Positions 26,849 to 34,818 of a stretch of DNA of 64,000 nt are shown one piece after another. Origin of the DNA: Kitasatospora sp. GAS204B (lineage in GTDB: Bacteria; Actinomycetota; Actinomycetes; Streptomycetales; Streptomycetaceae); the NCBI RefSeq assembly GCF_029892155.1, contig NZ_JARZAG010000009.1:62001-126000 (forward strand). The letters run 5' to 3'. Position 1 is the stretch's first letter. Each line of letters starts with the position of its first letter. Below the pieces are notes generated by a model. The model was not told where the DNA came from. It saw nothing but the letters and a program-made list of their open reading frames with translations, and did not search any database. A program made the position numbers and the translations under genes.

Positions 26849-26872
26849 GGGCCCCGTCATGGGGCCCTTTTT
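26849..26872 (+). terminator. Intrinsic terminator of the fab operon
   Basis: A 7-bp GC stem (26849-26855 with 26861-26867) with loop GTCAT, followed by TTTTT. It is the clearest classical rho-independent terminator here and is shared with the convergent DUF3145 gene. Confidence 0.9.
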
Positions 26873-26879
26873 GGCGACT

Positions 26880-27374
26880 TCAGACCACCTGGTGCAGCCA
26901 GCGCACCGGCGCGCCCTCGCCCGCGTAGCGGAACGGTTCCAACTCGTCGTCCCAGGGCTTGCCGAGCAGCCGGGCCAGCTCCGCCTCCAGGTCGGTGCCC
27001 TCGCTGCGGGCCCGCAGCAGCACCGCGCGCAGCCGGTCCTCGGGGATCAGGATGTCGCCGTGGATGCCGGTGACGGCGTGGAAGATGCCGAGCGCGGGGG
27101 TGCTGCTGAAGCGCTCGCCCTCCGCACCGGCGCAGGGCTCGCTGGTCACCTCGTAACGCATCAGCTGCCAGCCGCGCAGCGCGGAGGCCAGCTTGGAGGC
27201 GGTGCCCACCTCCCCCTGCCAGGAGAACTCGGAACGCCACTGGCCCGGGGCGGCCGGTTGGCGGATCCAGTCGAGGCTGACGCGGACGTTGAGCACGCCC
27301 GCCACCGCCCATTCGACGTGCGGGCACAGCGCGCGGGGCGCGGAGTGGATGTACAGGACTCCACGTGTCGTCAC
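26880..27374 (-). CDS. DUF3145 domain protein
   Basis: A 164-aa protein, MTTRGVLYIHSAPRALCPHVEWAVAGVLNVRVSLDW, with FSWQGEVGTASKLASALRGWQLMRYEVT and the end PFRYAGEGAPVRWLHQVV. It matches DUF3145, an actinobacterial family of unknown function regularly found beside the fab genes. The start is GTG 27374 with GGAGG five bases upstream. No enzyme motif or membrane segment is visible. It shares the terminator with fabF. Confidence 0.9.
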   Translation of the reverse strand: MTTRGVLYIHSAPRALCPHVEWAVAGVLNVRVSLDWIRQPAAPGQWRSEFSWQGEVGTASKLASALRGWQLMRYEVTSEPCAGAEGERFSSTPALGIFHAVTGIHGDILIPEDRLRAVLLRARSEGTDLEAELARLLGKPWDDELEPFRYAGEGAPVRWLHQVV

Positions 27375-27769
27375 CGGGACCTCCAGGCTGTGGACGAGGG
27401 TCGCCTTCCCCAGCTGCCTCGTGCCGGTGGCCGGTTGGTCCTGGGCGCCACTTGGCCAACTCCTGCCCGACTCTGACTCATAAGTAACTCAGGTCAACCG
27501 ACATTAAGTCACTTAGTTGAGCAAAACGGACAAGCTGCAACCATGGTAGTCAGTTCCGGGGACAGGTCTACCCCTGATCGGGATCTCTCCCCCGAACGGC
27601 CCCATCAGCCGGCGCTACAGCGGTGTCGTCACGCTATCGCGCTGCACCCGGGGACGTCTGACGCTCCGTCGGAACCGGCGGAAACAGGCCGCGCGGGGTC
27701 GCGTGCGACAACGCCGCGCGCCCCGGCCGACCCTGGCGGGTCGAGCGGGGCGCGCGGTCTGACGACGGG
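27375..27769. other. Intergenic region with AT-rich repeat island and a terminator
   Basis: The 395 bp hold no gene. At 27481-27518 a rare AT-rich stretch carries two imperfect direct repeats TAAGTAACTCAGGT and TAAGTCACTTAGTT, 24 bp apart (about two helix turns), upstream of DUF3145 on its strand; TTGACC (minus strand, about 27497-27492) could be a -35. A second element, the perfect 12-bp hairpin 27714-27725/27746-27757, ends the oxidoreductase gene. Confidence 0.6.
27714..27757 (-). terminator. Hairpin downstream of the oxidoreductase gene
   Basis: Perfect 12-bp arms (27714-27725 and 27746-27757); the 20-nt interior can pair further (GACCC with GGGTC). It lies 13 bp past the stop of the minus-strand oxidoreductase gene. 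Confidence 0.75.
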
Positions 27770-28795
27770 TCAGGAGGCCAGTCGGACGACCATCTTGCCG
27801 GTGTTCTCACCGCGCATCAGGCCGAGGAACGCGTCCATCATCCGCTCGATGCCCTCGACGGACGTCTCGTCGTACCGCAGACCGCCGTCCGTCAGCCAGC
27901 CGGCCACCTCGGCGGTGAACTGCGGCTGCAGCGCGGCGTGGTCGCCCACCAGCATGCCCTCGATGCGCAGCCGCTTGCCGATCGCCTGCACCAGGTTGCG
28001 CGGGCCGGGCGACGGCGCGGTCTCGTTGTACTGGGCGATCGCGCCGCAGAGCACCGCCCGGCCGTGCACGCCCAGGGCACCGATCGCGGCCTCCAGGTGC
28101 TCGCCGCCGACGTTGTCGAAGTAGACGTCGATGCCCTCGGGAGCGGCCTTGGCGAGCTGCTCGCGGACCGGCCCCTCCTTGTAGTTGAAGGCCGCGTCGA
28201 AGCCGTAGTCGTCCACCAGCTTGGCCACCTTGGCCGCCGAACCGGCCGAACCGACCACCCGGGAGGCGCCCTTGAGCCGGGCGATCTGGCCGACCAGCGA
28301 GCCGACCGCGCCGGCCGCACCGGAGACGAAGACCACGTCGCCGGGCTTGATCCCGGCGACCGAGACCAGGCCCGCGTAGGCGGTCAGACCCGGCATGCCG
28401 AGCACGCCCAGGAAGTAGGAGAGCGGCGCCTTGGACGCGTCCACCTTCACGGCGTGCGCCGCCTGGACCGTCGCGTACTCGCGCCAGCCCTGGCCGTGCA
28501 GCACCGCGTCGCCGACCTCGAAGCCCTCGGCGGCGGAGGCCGCCACGTAGCCGACCGCGCCGCCGTCCATCGGGCGGTCCAGCTGGTACGGCGGGGCGTA
28601 GGACTTGACGTCGTTCATCCGCCCGCGCATGTACGGGTCGACCGAGAGGTAGGCGTTGCGGACCAGGATCTCGCCCGGCTCCGGCAGCCGGACCGGGGCC
28701 TCGACCAGCGCGACGTCAGTCGCAACGGGCCAGCCGTTCGGTCGGGCCTTGAGGTGCCACTCACGGGCCGTGGCGGGTACCGGCTGCTCTGCCAT
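27770..28795 (-). CDS. MDR family NADP-dependent oxidoreductase (zinc-free)
   Basis: A 341-aa medium-chain reductase of the prostaglandin/leukotriene reductase type. It has the N-terminal GroES-like fold (YLSVDPYMRGRMND), then the Rossmann motif VVFVSGAAGAVGSLVGQIARLKG, GSAGSAAKVAKLVDDYGFDAAFNY and YFDNVGGEHLEAAI. No zinc-binding Cys cluster is present. It reduces enone-type double bonds. ATG 28795 has AAGGAG seven bases upstream. It is divergent from the MarR gene at 28926 and probably repressed by it through the shared 130-bp region. Confidence 0.93.
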   Translation of the reverse strand: MAEQPVPATAREWHLKARPNGWPVATDVALVEAPVRLPEPGEILVRNAYLSVDPYMRGRMNDVKSYAPPYQLDRPMDGGAVGYVAASAAEGFEVGDAVLHGQGWREYATVQAAHAVKVDASKAPLSYFLGVLGMPGLTAYAGLVSVAGIKPGDVVFVSGAAGAVGSLVGQIARLKGASRVVGSAGSAAKVAKLVDDYGFDAAFNYKEGPVREQLAKAAPEGIDVYFDNVGGEHLEAAIGALGVHGRAVLCGAIAQYNETAPSPGPRNLVQAIGKRLRIEGMLVGDHAALQPQFTAEVAGWLTDGGLRYDETSVEGIERMMDAFLGLMRGENTGKMVVRLAS

Positions 28796-28851
28796 CACTG
28801 CGCTCCTTGCTCCTGCGGGCCTGCGGTCTGCTGCCTGCTCCGGGTTCCACC

Positions 28852-28899
28852 TGAAAGGTTGAGGTGATGAAGCAACGATGGACATGAAAGGTTCAGGTT
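28852..28899. promoter_or_regulatory. Direct repeats in the oxidoreductase-MarR divergent promoter
   Basis: TGAAAGGTTGAGGTG (28852-28866) and TGAAAGGTTCAGGTT (28885-28899) match at 13 of 15 positions, 33 bp apart. A shorter third copy, TTCAGGT, is at 28908-28914. CACCT...AGGTG (28848-28866) also forms a dyad. These are probable MarR sites. A -10 TAGACT (28914-28919) for MarR ends six bases before its ATG. Confidence 0.55.
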
Positions 28900-28925
28900 G
28901 TCAAATATTCAGGTAGACTCGGAGT

Positions 28926-29369
28926 ATGCCGAACGACGAGCTGATCCCTGAGGACGCGCTGACCCGTGAGGTGGTGGACCTCATGGCCGGCCTGGTCGCG
29001 ATCTTCCATCGGGAGTACGAGGAGGCCGCCGCCGCCCGCTCCCTCACCGGCGCCCAGGCCAAGGTGCTGGCGCTGCTGCGGCGCGGCCCGATGCCGATGC
29101 GGCACATCGCCCAGACGCTCAGCTGCGAGCCGTCGAACATCACCGGCATCGTGGACCGGCTGGAGGCTCGCGGCTTCGTCACCCGGGAGAGCGACCCGCA
29201 GGACCGCCGGGTCAAGCTGGTCGCCGCCACCGAGCAGGGCCAGGCCGCCTCCGCCGAACTGCGCGAGTCGCTGAACTTCGCGCGCGAGCCGCTGGCCGCC
29301 CTGGGCCCCGAGGAGCGCGGCGTCCTGCGCGACCTGCTGCACCGGATGCTGGTCGGCGCGGGCGGCTAG
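28926..29369 (+). CDS. MarR family transcriptional regulator
   Basis: A 147-aa winged-helix repressor. The recognition region is MRHIAQTLSCEPSNITGIVDRLEARGFVTRESDPQDRRVKLVAATEQG, which includes the DPxDRR wing. It has one Cys in the recognition helix region (LSCEPSN), which might be redox-reactive; that is inference. It is divergent from the NADP-dependent oxidoreductase, the usual arrangement for a repressor sensing an electrophile or phenolic ligand. The -10 TAGACT lies six bases before the ATG, so the transcript is likely leaderless. Confidence 0.94.
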   Translation: MPNDELIPEDALTREVVDLMAGLVAIFHREYEEAAAARSLTGAQAKVLALLRRGPMPMRHIAQTLSCEPSNITGIVDRLEARGFVTRESDPQDRRVKLVAATEQGQAASAELRESLNFAREPLAALGPEERGVLRDLLHRMLVGAGG

Positions 29370-29395
29370 GGTCTGTCTGACGCGCGCGCCGACCG

Positions 29396-32116
29396 CTACG
29401 CGCGCGCCGGTACCGCCGCTGGGGCCGCCCGCCGCTCGGCGCGTTCGCTGAACCGCCACCAGAGCCAGCGCCCGACGCCGAGCAGCGCCGCGTAGCCGGC
29501 CACCACCAGCGCCAGCGAGCCGTAGGCGGCCGGTGGCAGCTCCTCGAAGCCGAGCCGCTCGCCCAGCGCGCTCGGCGGCAGCAGCAGGCCGACCAGTGCG
29601 AGCAGGCCCGCCGCCCACCAGACCGGGCGCGGCGGCCGCAGCCGGGGGCGGCTCAGCCGGTACAGCACCGGCAACGCCATCGCCTGGGTGACCAGGTTCT
29701 CGGTGAACCAGGCGGTGTGGAACATCGCCGCCGAGTTCGGCGCCGTGAAACCGTGGGTCACCTGGCGCATCGCCTCGAACATCGCGATGTCCGAGAACGA
29801 GTTGAGCAGCCCGAAGCCGACCGCGAACCCGGCCAGCGCGCCCCAGCGCAGCCGGGCCGGGCGGCCGCCGAGTCCGGCCGAGCGACCGCTGACCGCGAAG
29901 GAGAGCTGCGCGGCGTCGAAGCAGAGGTTCTGCAGCAGCACCTGGGCCGGCTGCATCGGCAGGAAGGGCAGCAGCACCCCGCCGGCCAGCATCGAGAGCA
30001 CGTTGCCCAGGTTGCAGGAGAGCGCGATCCGCAGGTACGCCCCGACCCGGGCGGTGGCCTCCCGACCCACCGCGACGGCCCGGCCGAGCCGGGTCAGGTC
30101 GCGTTCGCCGAGCAGCAGGTCCGCCCATTCCCGGGCCGCGCCGACCGCGCCCGCGGTGGCGATCCCGACGTCGGCGGCCCGCAGCGCGGGGACGTCGTTC
30201 ACCCCGTCGCCGAGGAAGCCGACGCACTGCCCGGCCGCCCGTAGCGCCCGCACCACCTGCGCCTTCTGCTCGGGGGTGCAGCGGGCGAAGACCGCGCCCG
30301 CGGCGCCGGCCGCCGCGATGCTCCCGGGGTCGAGCGCGGCCAGCTCCGCGCCGAGCAGCACCCGCCCCGGGGTCAGGCCCAGCCGCTGCGCCAACCGCAG
30401 CGCGGTGCGCGGGTGGTCTCCGGTCAGCACGGTGAGCGCGATGCCGGAGCGACGCAGCACGGCCAGCGCCGCCTCGGCGGAGTCCTCCGGCTCGTCGAGC
30501 AGCTCGACGAAGCCGAGCAGGGTCAGCCCCTCCTCGTCCTGCGCCCGGTGGGGGCCGAGCCGCGGCTCGCGCTCCGCCCGGGCCACCGCGATCAGCCGCA
30601 GCCCCTGCCCGGCCCGCTCCTCGACCAGCCGGGCCAGCGCCGCGCGCGCCGCCCGGTCCAGCGCGGCGCCCCCGGCCAGCGTGTCGCAGCGCTCCAGCAC
30701 CGCCTCCGGTGCGCCCTTGACCACCAGCACCCGCCCGCTGCCCGGCCCGCGCAACACCGCGCCCGAGCGGCGGCGCACCGGGTCGAAGGGGATCACCTCG
30801 ACCACCGTGGGCAGCGGGTCGGTCAGCAGCCCGGCGGCGTCCGCGGCGGTCAGCAGTGCCTCGTCCAGCGGGTCGAGCAGCCCGGGGTCGTCGTCCAGCA
30901 GCCCGGCCTCGCCGACCAAGCCCGCCCAGCGCAGCGGCTCCTGGTCCGGGCGGCCGAACGGGTCCAGCGCTCCGGCCACCACCAGCTCGCCGGTGGTCAG
31001 CGTGCCGGTCTTGTCCAGGCAGAGCAGGTCGAGGGCCCCCAGCTCGCTGACCGCCGGCAGCGCGCGCACCGGCATCCCGGCCTTGGCCAGCCGGTGGCCA
31101 CCGCTGGCCAGCACCGTGCTGACCACCAGCGGCAGCAGCTCCGGGGTGAGCCCGACCGCCGCGGCCACCGCGAACGGCAGCAGGGCGCTGCTCCAGCCGT
31201 GCAGCAGGGCGTCGGTGCCGATGGTCAGCGGGACCACCGCGAGCATGAAGACGATCAGTGTCAGCACCGCGCGACGCACCCCGCGCTCGACCACCGAGCG
31301 GCCCCCCGGACCAGGAACCACTGCGCTCAGCGGGCCCGGCGCGTGCGCGGCGCCGAACCGGGTGGCGGCGCCGGTGGCCAGCACCACGGCGGTGGCGCCG
31401 CCGGTGATCACCGTGCTGCCCGCGAAGCAGAGCTGCGGCTCGTCGAAGGGTCCGCCGGGTGGTGCGGTGGGCGGCAGGTCCAGGGCCGCGCGCGACACCG
31501 GGGTGCTCTCCCCGGTGAGCGCCGACTGATCCACCGTCAGCCCCTCGGCCCGCAGCAGCCGCAGGTCGGCCGGGACGGCGTCGCCGCCCGCCAGTCTGAC
31601 CACGTCACCGGGGACCAGTTGCTCGGCCGGGACCTCCCGGGCGATCGGCAGGTCGCTCTGCCCCGCCCGGCGCAGCACCGTCGCGGTGCTCGGCGCCAGC
31701 GCCCGCAACGCGCGCAGCGCGGCGGCCGAGCGGCGCTCGCCCCGCAGCCGCAGCAGGCCGGCACCCAGCACCAGGATCGCGACTATCGCCGCGCTGCCCC
31801 AGGAGCCGCTCAGCGCGCAGATCACCGTCAGGCCCGCGAGCAGCGCGGTGAAGGGGTCGCCGAACGCGGTGCGCAGGCGACGGAGGGGGCCCGGCTCGGG
31901 CAGCGGCAGCACGATGTTCTCGCCGCATTCGGCGATCCGGGCCTCGGCCTCGGACTCGGTGAGGCCGCGCGGGGTCGCGCGCACCGCGCGCAGCGCTTCG
32001 AGCCGGCTCAGCCGGGCCGGGTCCACCGGGTCCGGCTCGGTGGCGGGGCCGGCGGCCGGTGCGCGGACGGCTCGGCCACCTGGCAGCGGCAGCAGGCGCG
32101 CCCCGCGCTCAGGCAC
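29396..32116 (-). CDS. P-type cation-transporting ATPase (MgtA-like)
   Basis: A 906-aa P-type ATPase. Key motifs in order are TGESTP (actuator), VGLTPELLPLVV in the membrane, DKTGT with phosphorylated Asp368, KGAPE for nucleotide binding and GDGVNDVPALRAADVGIA. VGLTPELLP in place of the heavy-metal CPC motif, and the C-terminal membrane block, point to the Mg2+-type (P3B) branch, but a different ion is possible. The GTG start overlaps the ArsR gene end by 8 bp. The N-terminus (about 30 residues) is Pro/Ala-rich. Ion direction is inferred as import or efflux only from family. Confidence 0.92.
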   Translation of the reverse strand: MPERGARLLPLPGGRAVRAPAAGPATEPDPVDPARLSRLEALRAVRATPRGLTESEAEARIAECGENIVLPLPEPGPLRRLRTAFGDPFTALLAGLTVICALSGSWGSAAIVAILVLGAGLLRLRGERRSAAALRALRALAPSTATVLRRAGQSDLPIAREVPAEQLVPGDVVRLAGGDAVPADLRLLRAEGLTVDQSALTGESTPVSRAALDLPPTAPPGGPFDEPQLCFAGSTVITGGATAVVLATGAATRFGAAHAPGPLSAVVPGPGGRSVVERGVRRAVLTLIVFMLAVVPLTIGTDALLHGWSSALLPFAVAAAVGLTPELLPLVVSTVLASGGHRLAKAGMPVRALPAVSELGALDLLCLDKTGTLTTGELVVAGALDPFGRPDQEPLRWAGLVGEAGLLDDDPGLLDPLDEALLTAADAAGLLTDPLPTVVEVIPFDPVRRRSGAVLRGPGSGRVLVVKGAPEAVLERCDTLAGGAALDRAARAALARLVEERAGQGLRLIAVARAEREPRLGPHRAQDEEGLTLLGFVELLDEPEDSAEAALAVLRRSGIALTVLTGDHPRTALRLAQRLGLTPGRVLLGAELAALDPGSIAAAGAAGAVFARCTPEQKAQVVRALRAAGQCVGFLGDGVNDVPALRAADVGIATAGAVGAAREWADLLLGERDLTRLGRAVAVGREATARVGAYLRIALSCNLGNVLSMLAGGVLLPFLPMQPAQVLLQNLCFDAAQLSFAVSGRSAGLGGRPARLRWGALAGFAVGFGLLNSFSDIAMFEAMRQVTHGFTAPNSAAMFHTAWFTENLVTQAMALPVLYRLSRPRLRPPRPVWWAAGLLALVGLLLPPSALGERLGFEELPPAAYGSLALVVAGYAALLGVGRWLWWRFSERAERRAAPAAVPARA

Positions 32117-32486
32117 CGCTGCTCCGGAAGTGGAGCAGGTCGCCGCCCGCCGCGCCGGCCGGTCCGGCCGCCCCCTCGCCCGGGTCGAGCTTCTCGACCA
32201 TCAGCCGCACCAGCGTCGCCACCTGCGAGTCGTCGACGCCGTAGACCTGGCGCCGGCCCTCGCGACGGTTGGAGACCATGCCGGCCAGCTTGAGCTTGGC
32301 CAGGTGCTGGCTGACCGCCTGCAGCGTGCCGCCGACCCGCTCGGCCAGCGTGCCCACATCGGCCTCGCCCTGGCTGAGCACCCAGACGATGTGCAGCCGC
32401 ATGGTGGAGGCGAGCAGTCCGAAGGAGGCCGCCGCCTGCTGCAGCAGTTCGGGGGACGGATCGTCGGCCCCGCTGACGCCCGTCAT
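32109..32486 (-). CDS. ArsR family transcriptional regulator
   Basis: A 125-aa winged-helix regulator. The HTH is STMRLHIVWVLSQGEADVGTLAERVGGTLQAVSQHLAKLKLAGMVSNRREGRRQVYGV. The usual metal ligands of ArsR/SmtB sensors are not seen: there is no Cys at all and no His-rich alpha-5 pair, only DD in VYGVDDSQ. It is coupled to the P-type ATPase by an 8-bp overlap and is likely its regulator. The sensed signal is therefore unclear. ATG 32486. Confidence 0.93.
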   Translation of the reverse strand: MTGVSGADDPSPELLQQAAASFGLLASTMRLHIVWVLSQGEADVGTLAERVGGTLQAVSQHLAKLKLAGMVSNRREGRRQVYGVDDSQVATLVRLMVEKLDPGEGAAGPAGAAGGDLLHFRSSGA

Positions 32487-32664
32487 CCTGGACCGCCCTC
32501 TCCCTGTTCGCGAAGGCGCTCAGTCTAACCGCGCCGCCTCGGGGCGCCACGGGATCACCCCCGCGCTCCCCCGGCCGTGGGCCTGAGCCGGCCGGTGGGC
32601 CGGGGAATGCTCAGGACGTGCGAGAATTCGGCGGTCCAGAGTGCCACGCCGGTGGGGAGTTCGT

Positions 32665-34623
32665 GTGATAGGCAGCCAGCGGACCGAGGGCCAGCGGGGA
32701 GCCGACCGGCGTCGCAACATCGAGCTGGCACTGCTCGGCTTCGCGTACGTGGTCTGCCTCGCCGCCTACATCGACGCCGACGAGGCGATGAACAACAAGC
32801 TCCCCCCGGGCCTGCTGGTCTACGGGGTGGCGTTCGGTGCGCTGATCATCGCCGCGAACCTGGTGATGCGGCGCTTCGCGCGGTACGCCGACCCGTTGAT
32901 CCTGCCCTGTGCGGTGCTGCTCAGCGGCTTCGGCCTGGTGCTGCTCAACCGGCTCGACGAGTCCTACGCGATCGCGTACTCGGCCTCCTTCCAACGCTTC
33001 CCCTCGGCGCCGGCCCAGGTGCAGTGGCTCTTCATCGCGCTGCCGGTCGCGCTCGCCCTGATCGCCGTCATCAAGCACCACCGGTTCTTCCAGCGCTACC
33101 TCTACATCCTGATGGTCGGCGCCCTGGTGCTGCTGATCGCGCCGGCCTTCGGCTCGTCCGACGCCGACTACGGCGCCAAGCGGTGGATCCACCTGCCGGG
33201 CATCACCGTCGAGCCGGACGAGTTCGTCAAGATCGCGATCTGCATCTTCTTCGCCGGCTACCTGATGGTCAGCCGGGACGCGCTGGCCCTGGTCGGCCGC
33301 AAGGTCTGGGGCCTGAGCCTGCCGCGCGGCCGCAACGCGGCGCCGGTGCTGGCGATCTGGGTGATCAGCCTGCTGGTGCTGATCTTCGAACGCGACCTGG
33401 GCACCTCGCTGATCTTCTTCGGCGTCTTCATCGTGATGCTCTACGTGGCCACCGAACGCACCAGCTGGGTGGTGATCGGGGTGATCCTGGCGGTCGGCGG
33501 CGCGGCCGTGGTGGGCACCCTGGAACCGCACGTGCACGGCCGGGTCGAGGCCTGGCTGAACCCGATGGGCGCCTTCAAGCTGCTCCCGAACGGCTCGCCC
33601 CCACCGGGCACCTCGACCCAGCAGGCGCAGGCGCTGTTCAGCTTCGGCAGCGGGCACATCCTGGGCACCGGGCTCGGCCAGGGCCACCCGTGGCTGATCG
33701 GCTTCGCCGGGCGCAGCGACTTCATCTTCACCACGGTCGGCGAGGAGCTGGGCCTGGCCGGGGTGACGGCGGTGCTGCTGGTCTACGTGATCTTCTTCCA
33801 GCGCGGCCTGAAGACGGCGCTGACCCTGACCGACCCGTTCGGCAAGCTGCTGGCCGCCGGCCTGTCGAGCGTGGTGGCGCTGCAGGTCTTCGTGGTGGTC
33901 GGCGGTGTCACCGGGCTGATCCCGCTGACCGGCAAGGAACTGCCCTTCCTGGCCGCCGGTGGCTCCACGACACTGGCGAACTGGCTGCTCACCGCGCTGC
34001 TGATCAAGCTGAGCGACGCGGCCGGGCGCACCGAGCTGGAGCCGGAGCCGGAGCCGACGGGCACCATCGCGCCGCCGAAGCCGGCCCTCGACAACGCCGG
34101 CGAGGCGGGAGCCTCGCTGCCGGGCCAGCAGGGCCCCGGGGCCTCGAACGGCACGCCGGTGCCGTACGGGGCCCCGACCGTGCACGGGACGGCGACCGGG
34201 ACGCCCGGCGGCGGCGCGCAGCCGGTCGGCACCGGGACGCAGCCCGCGCTGCCGACCGCGAACCCCACCGACCCGACCGGCACCGGCCCGACCGGCGGGC
34301 CCGCGACGCCCCTGCCCGGCGGCACGGCGGAGCAGCCCTCCGGCGGCTTCCCCCCAGCCGCACCCGGCTACCCGGGCGGTGGCTTCGGTGCACCGCCCGC
34401 CCAGAGCGGCTACCCGGTCCAAGGCGGATACCCTCCCCAGGGCGGCTACCCTCCGCAAGGCGCCTACCCCGCCCAGAGCGGCTACCCGACGGGCGGTCAG
34501 GCCATGGTCCCGCCGCCGATCCCGGGCTACCAGACGGGCGGTCAGCCCGAGTACCTCTCCGGTTCCGCGCCGCAGTACCCGCCGCGCACCGATCCGGACG
34601 GCCCGGCGGCGCCCACCTTCTGA
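32665..34623 (+). CDS. FtsW/RodA/SpoVE family glycosyltransferase with long disordered tail
   Basis: A 652-aa membrane protein of the SEDS peptidoglycan polymerase family. About ten helices fill residues 20-450; WIHLPGITVEPDEFVKIAI, FERDLGTSLIFFGVF and DFIFTTVGEELGLAG are SEDS signatures. The C-terminal 195 residues are Pro/Gly/Gln/Tyr-rich with repeats of GGYPPQ. GTG 32665 has GGGGAG five bases upstream; GTG 32641 is also possible. It is outside the dcw cluster, so it is likely a RodA- or sporulation-type paralogue. The LCP gene follows 195 bp later. Confidence 0.93.
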   Translation: MIGSQRTEGQRGADRRRNIELALLGFAYVVCLAAYIDADEAMNNKLPPGLLVYGVAFGALIIAANLVMRRFARYADPLILPCAVLLSGFGLVLLNRLDESYAIAYSASFQRFPSAPAQVQWLFIALPVALALIAVIKHHRFFQRYLYILMVGALVLLIAPAFGSSDADYGAKRWIHLPGITVEPDEFVKIAICIFFAGYLMVSRDALALVGRKVWGLSLPRGRNAAPVLAIWVISLLVLIFERDLGTSLIFFGVFIVMLYVATERTSWVVIGVILAVGGAAVVGTLEPHVHGRVEAWLNPMGAFKLLPNGSPPPGTSTQQAQALFSFGSGHILGTGLGQGHPWLIGFAGRSDFIFTTVGEELGLAGVTAVLLVYVIFFQRGLKTALTLTDPFGKLLAAGLSSVVALQVFVVVGGVTGLIPLTGKELPFLAAGGSTTLANWLLTALLIKLSDAAGRTELEPEPEPTGTIAPPKPALDNAGEAGASLPGQQGPGASNGTPVPYGAPTVHGTATGTPGGGAQPVGTGTQPALPTANPTDPTGTGPTGGPATPLPGGTAEQPSGGFPPAAPGYPGGGFGAPPAQSGYPVQGGYPPQGGYPPQGAYPAQSGYPTGGQAMVPPPIPGYQTGGQPEYLSGSAPQYPPRTDPDGPAAPTF

Positions 34624-34699
34624 CGGTCGGTCACCGTCGCGATCGGCCGGCGGCCGGGGGTCCACCACCCGGCCGCCGCCGCCCACCCTTCTGGCGGCG

Positions 34700-34728
34700 T
34701 TGCCAAGCTGGGCAGTATGGCCAATACT
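34700..34728 (+). promoter_or_regulatory. Promoter of the LCP gene
   Basis: TTGCCA (34700-34705) and AATACT (34723-34728) are 17 bp apart, about 90 bp before the LCP start in a locally AT-richer stretch. Confidence 0.5.
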
Positions 34729-34818
34729 TGCTAGATTGCGCAACTGTGCAACCGGTCACCCGACCGAGCCGTCCTATCGAGCAGCCAGCCCGGCTCCCGG
34801 CGACCCGGAGAACGCCTG

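Noticed and set aside
32109..32116. Frameshift between ArsR and ATPase
   Set aside because: The 8-bp overlap holds a proper GTG with GGAG five bases upstream, so it is normal coupling.
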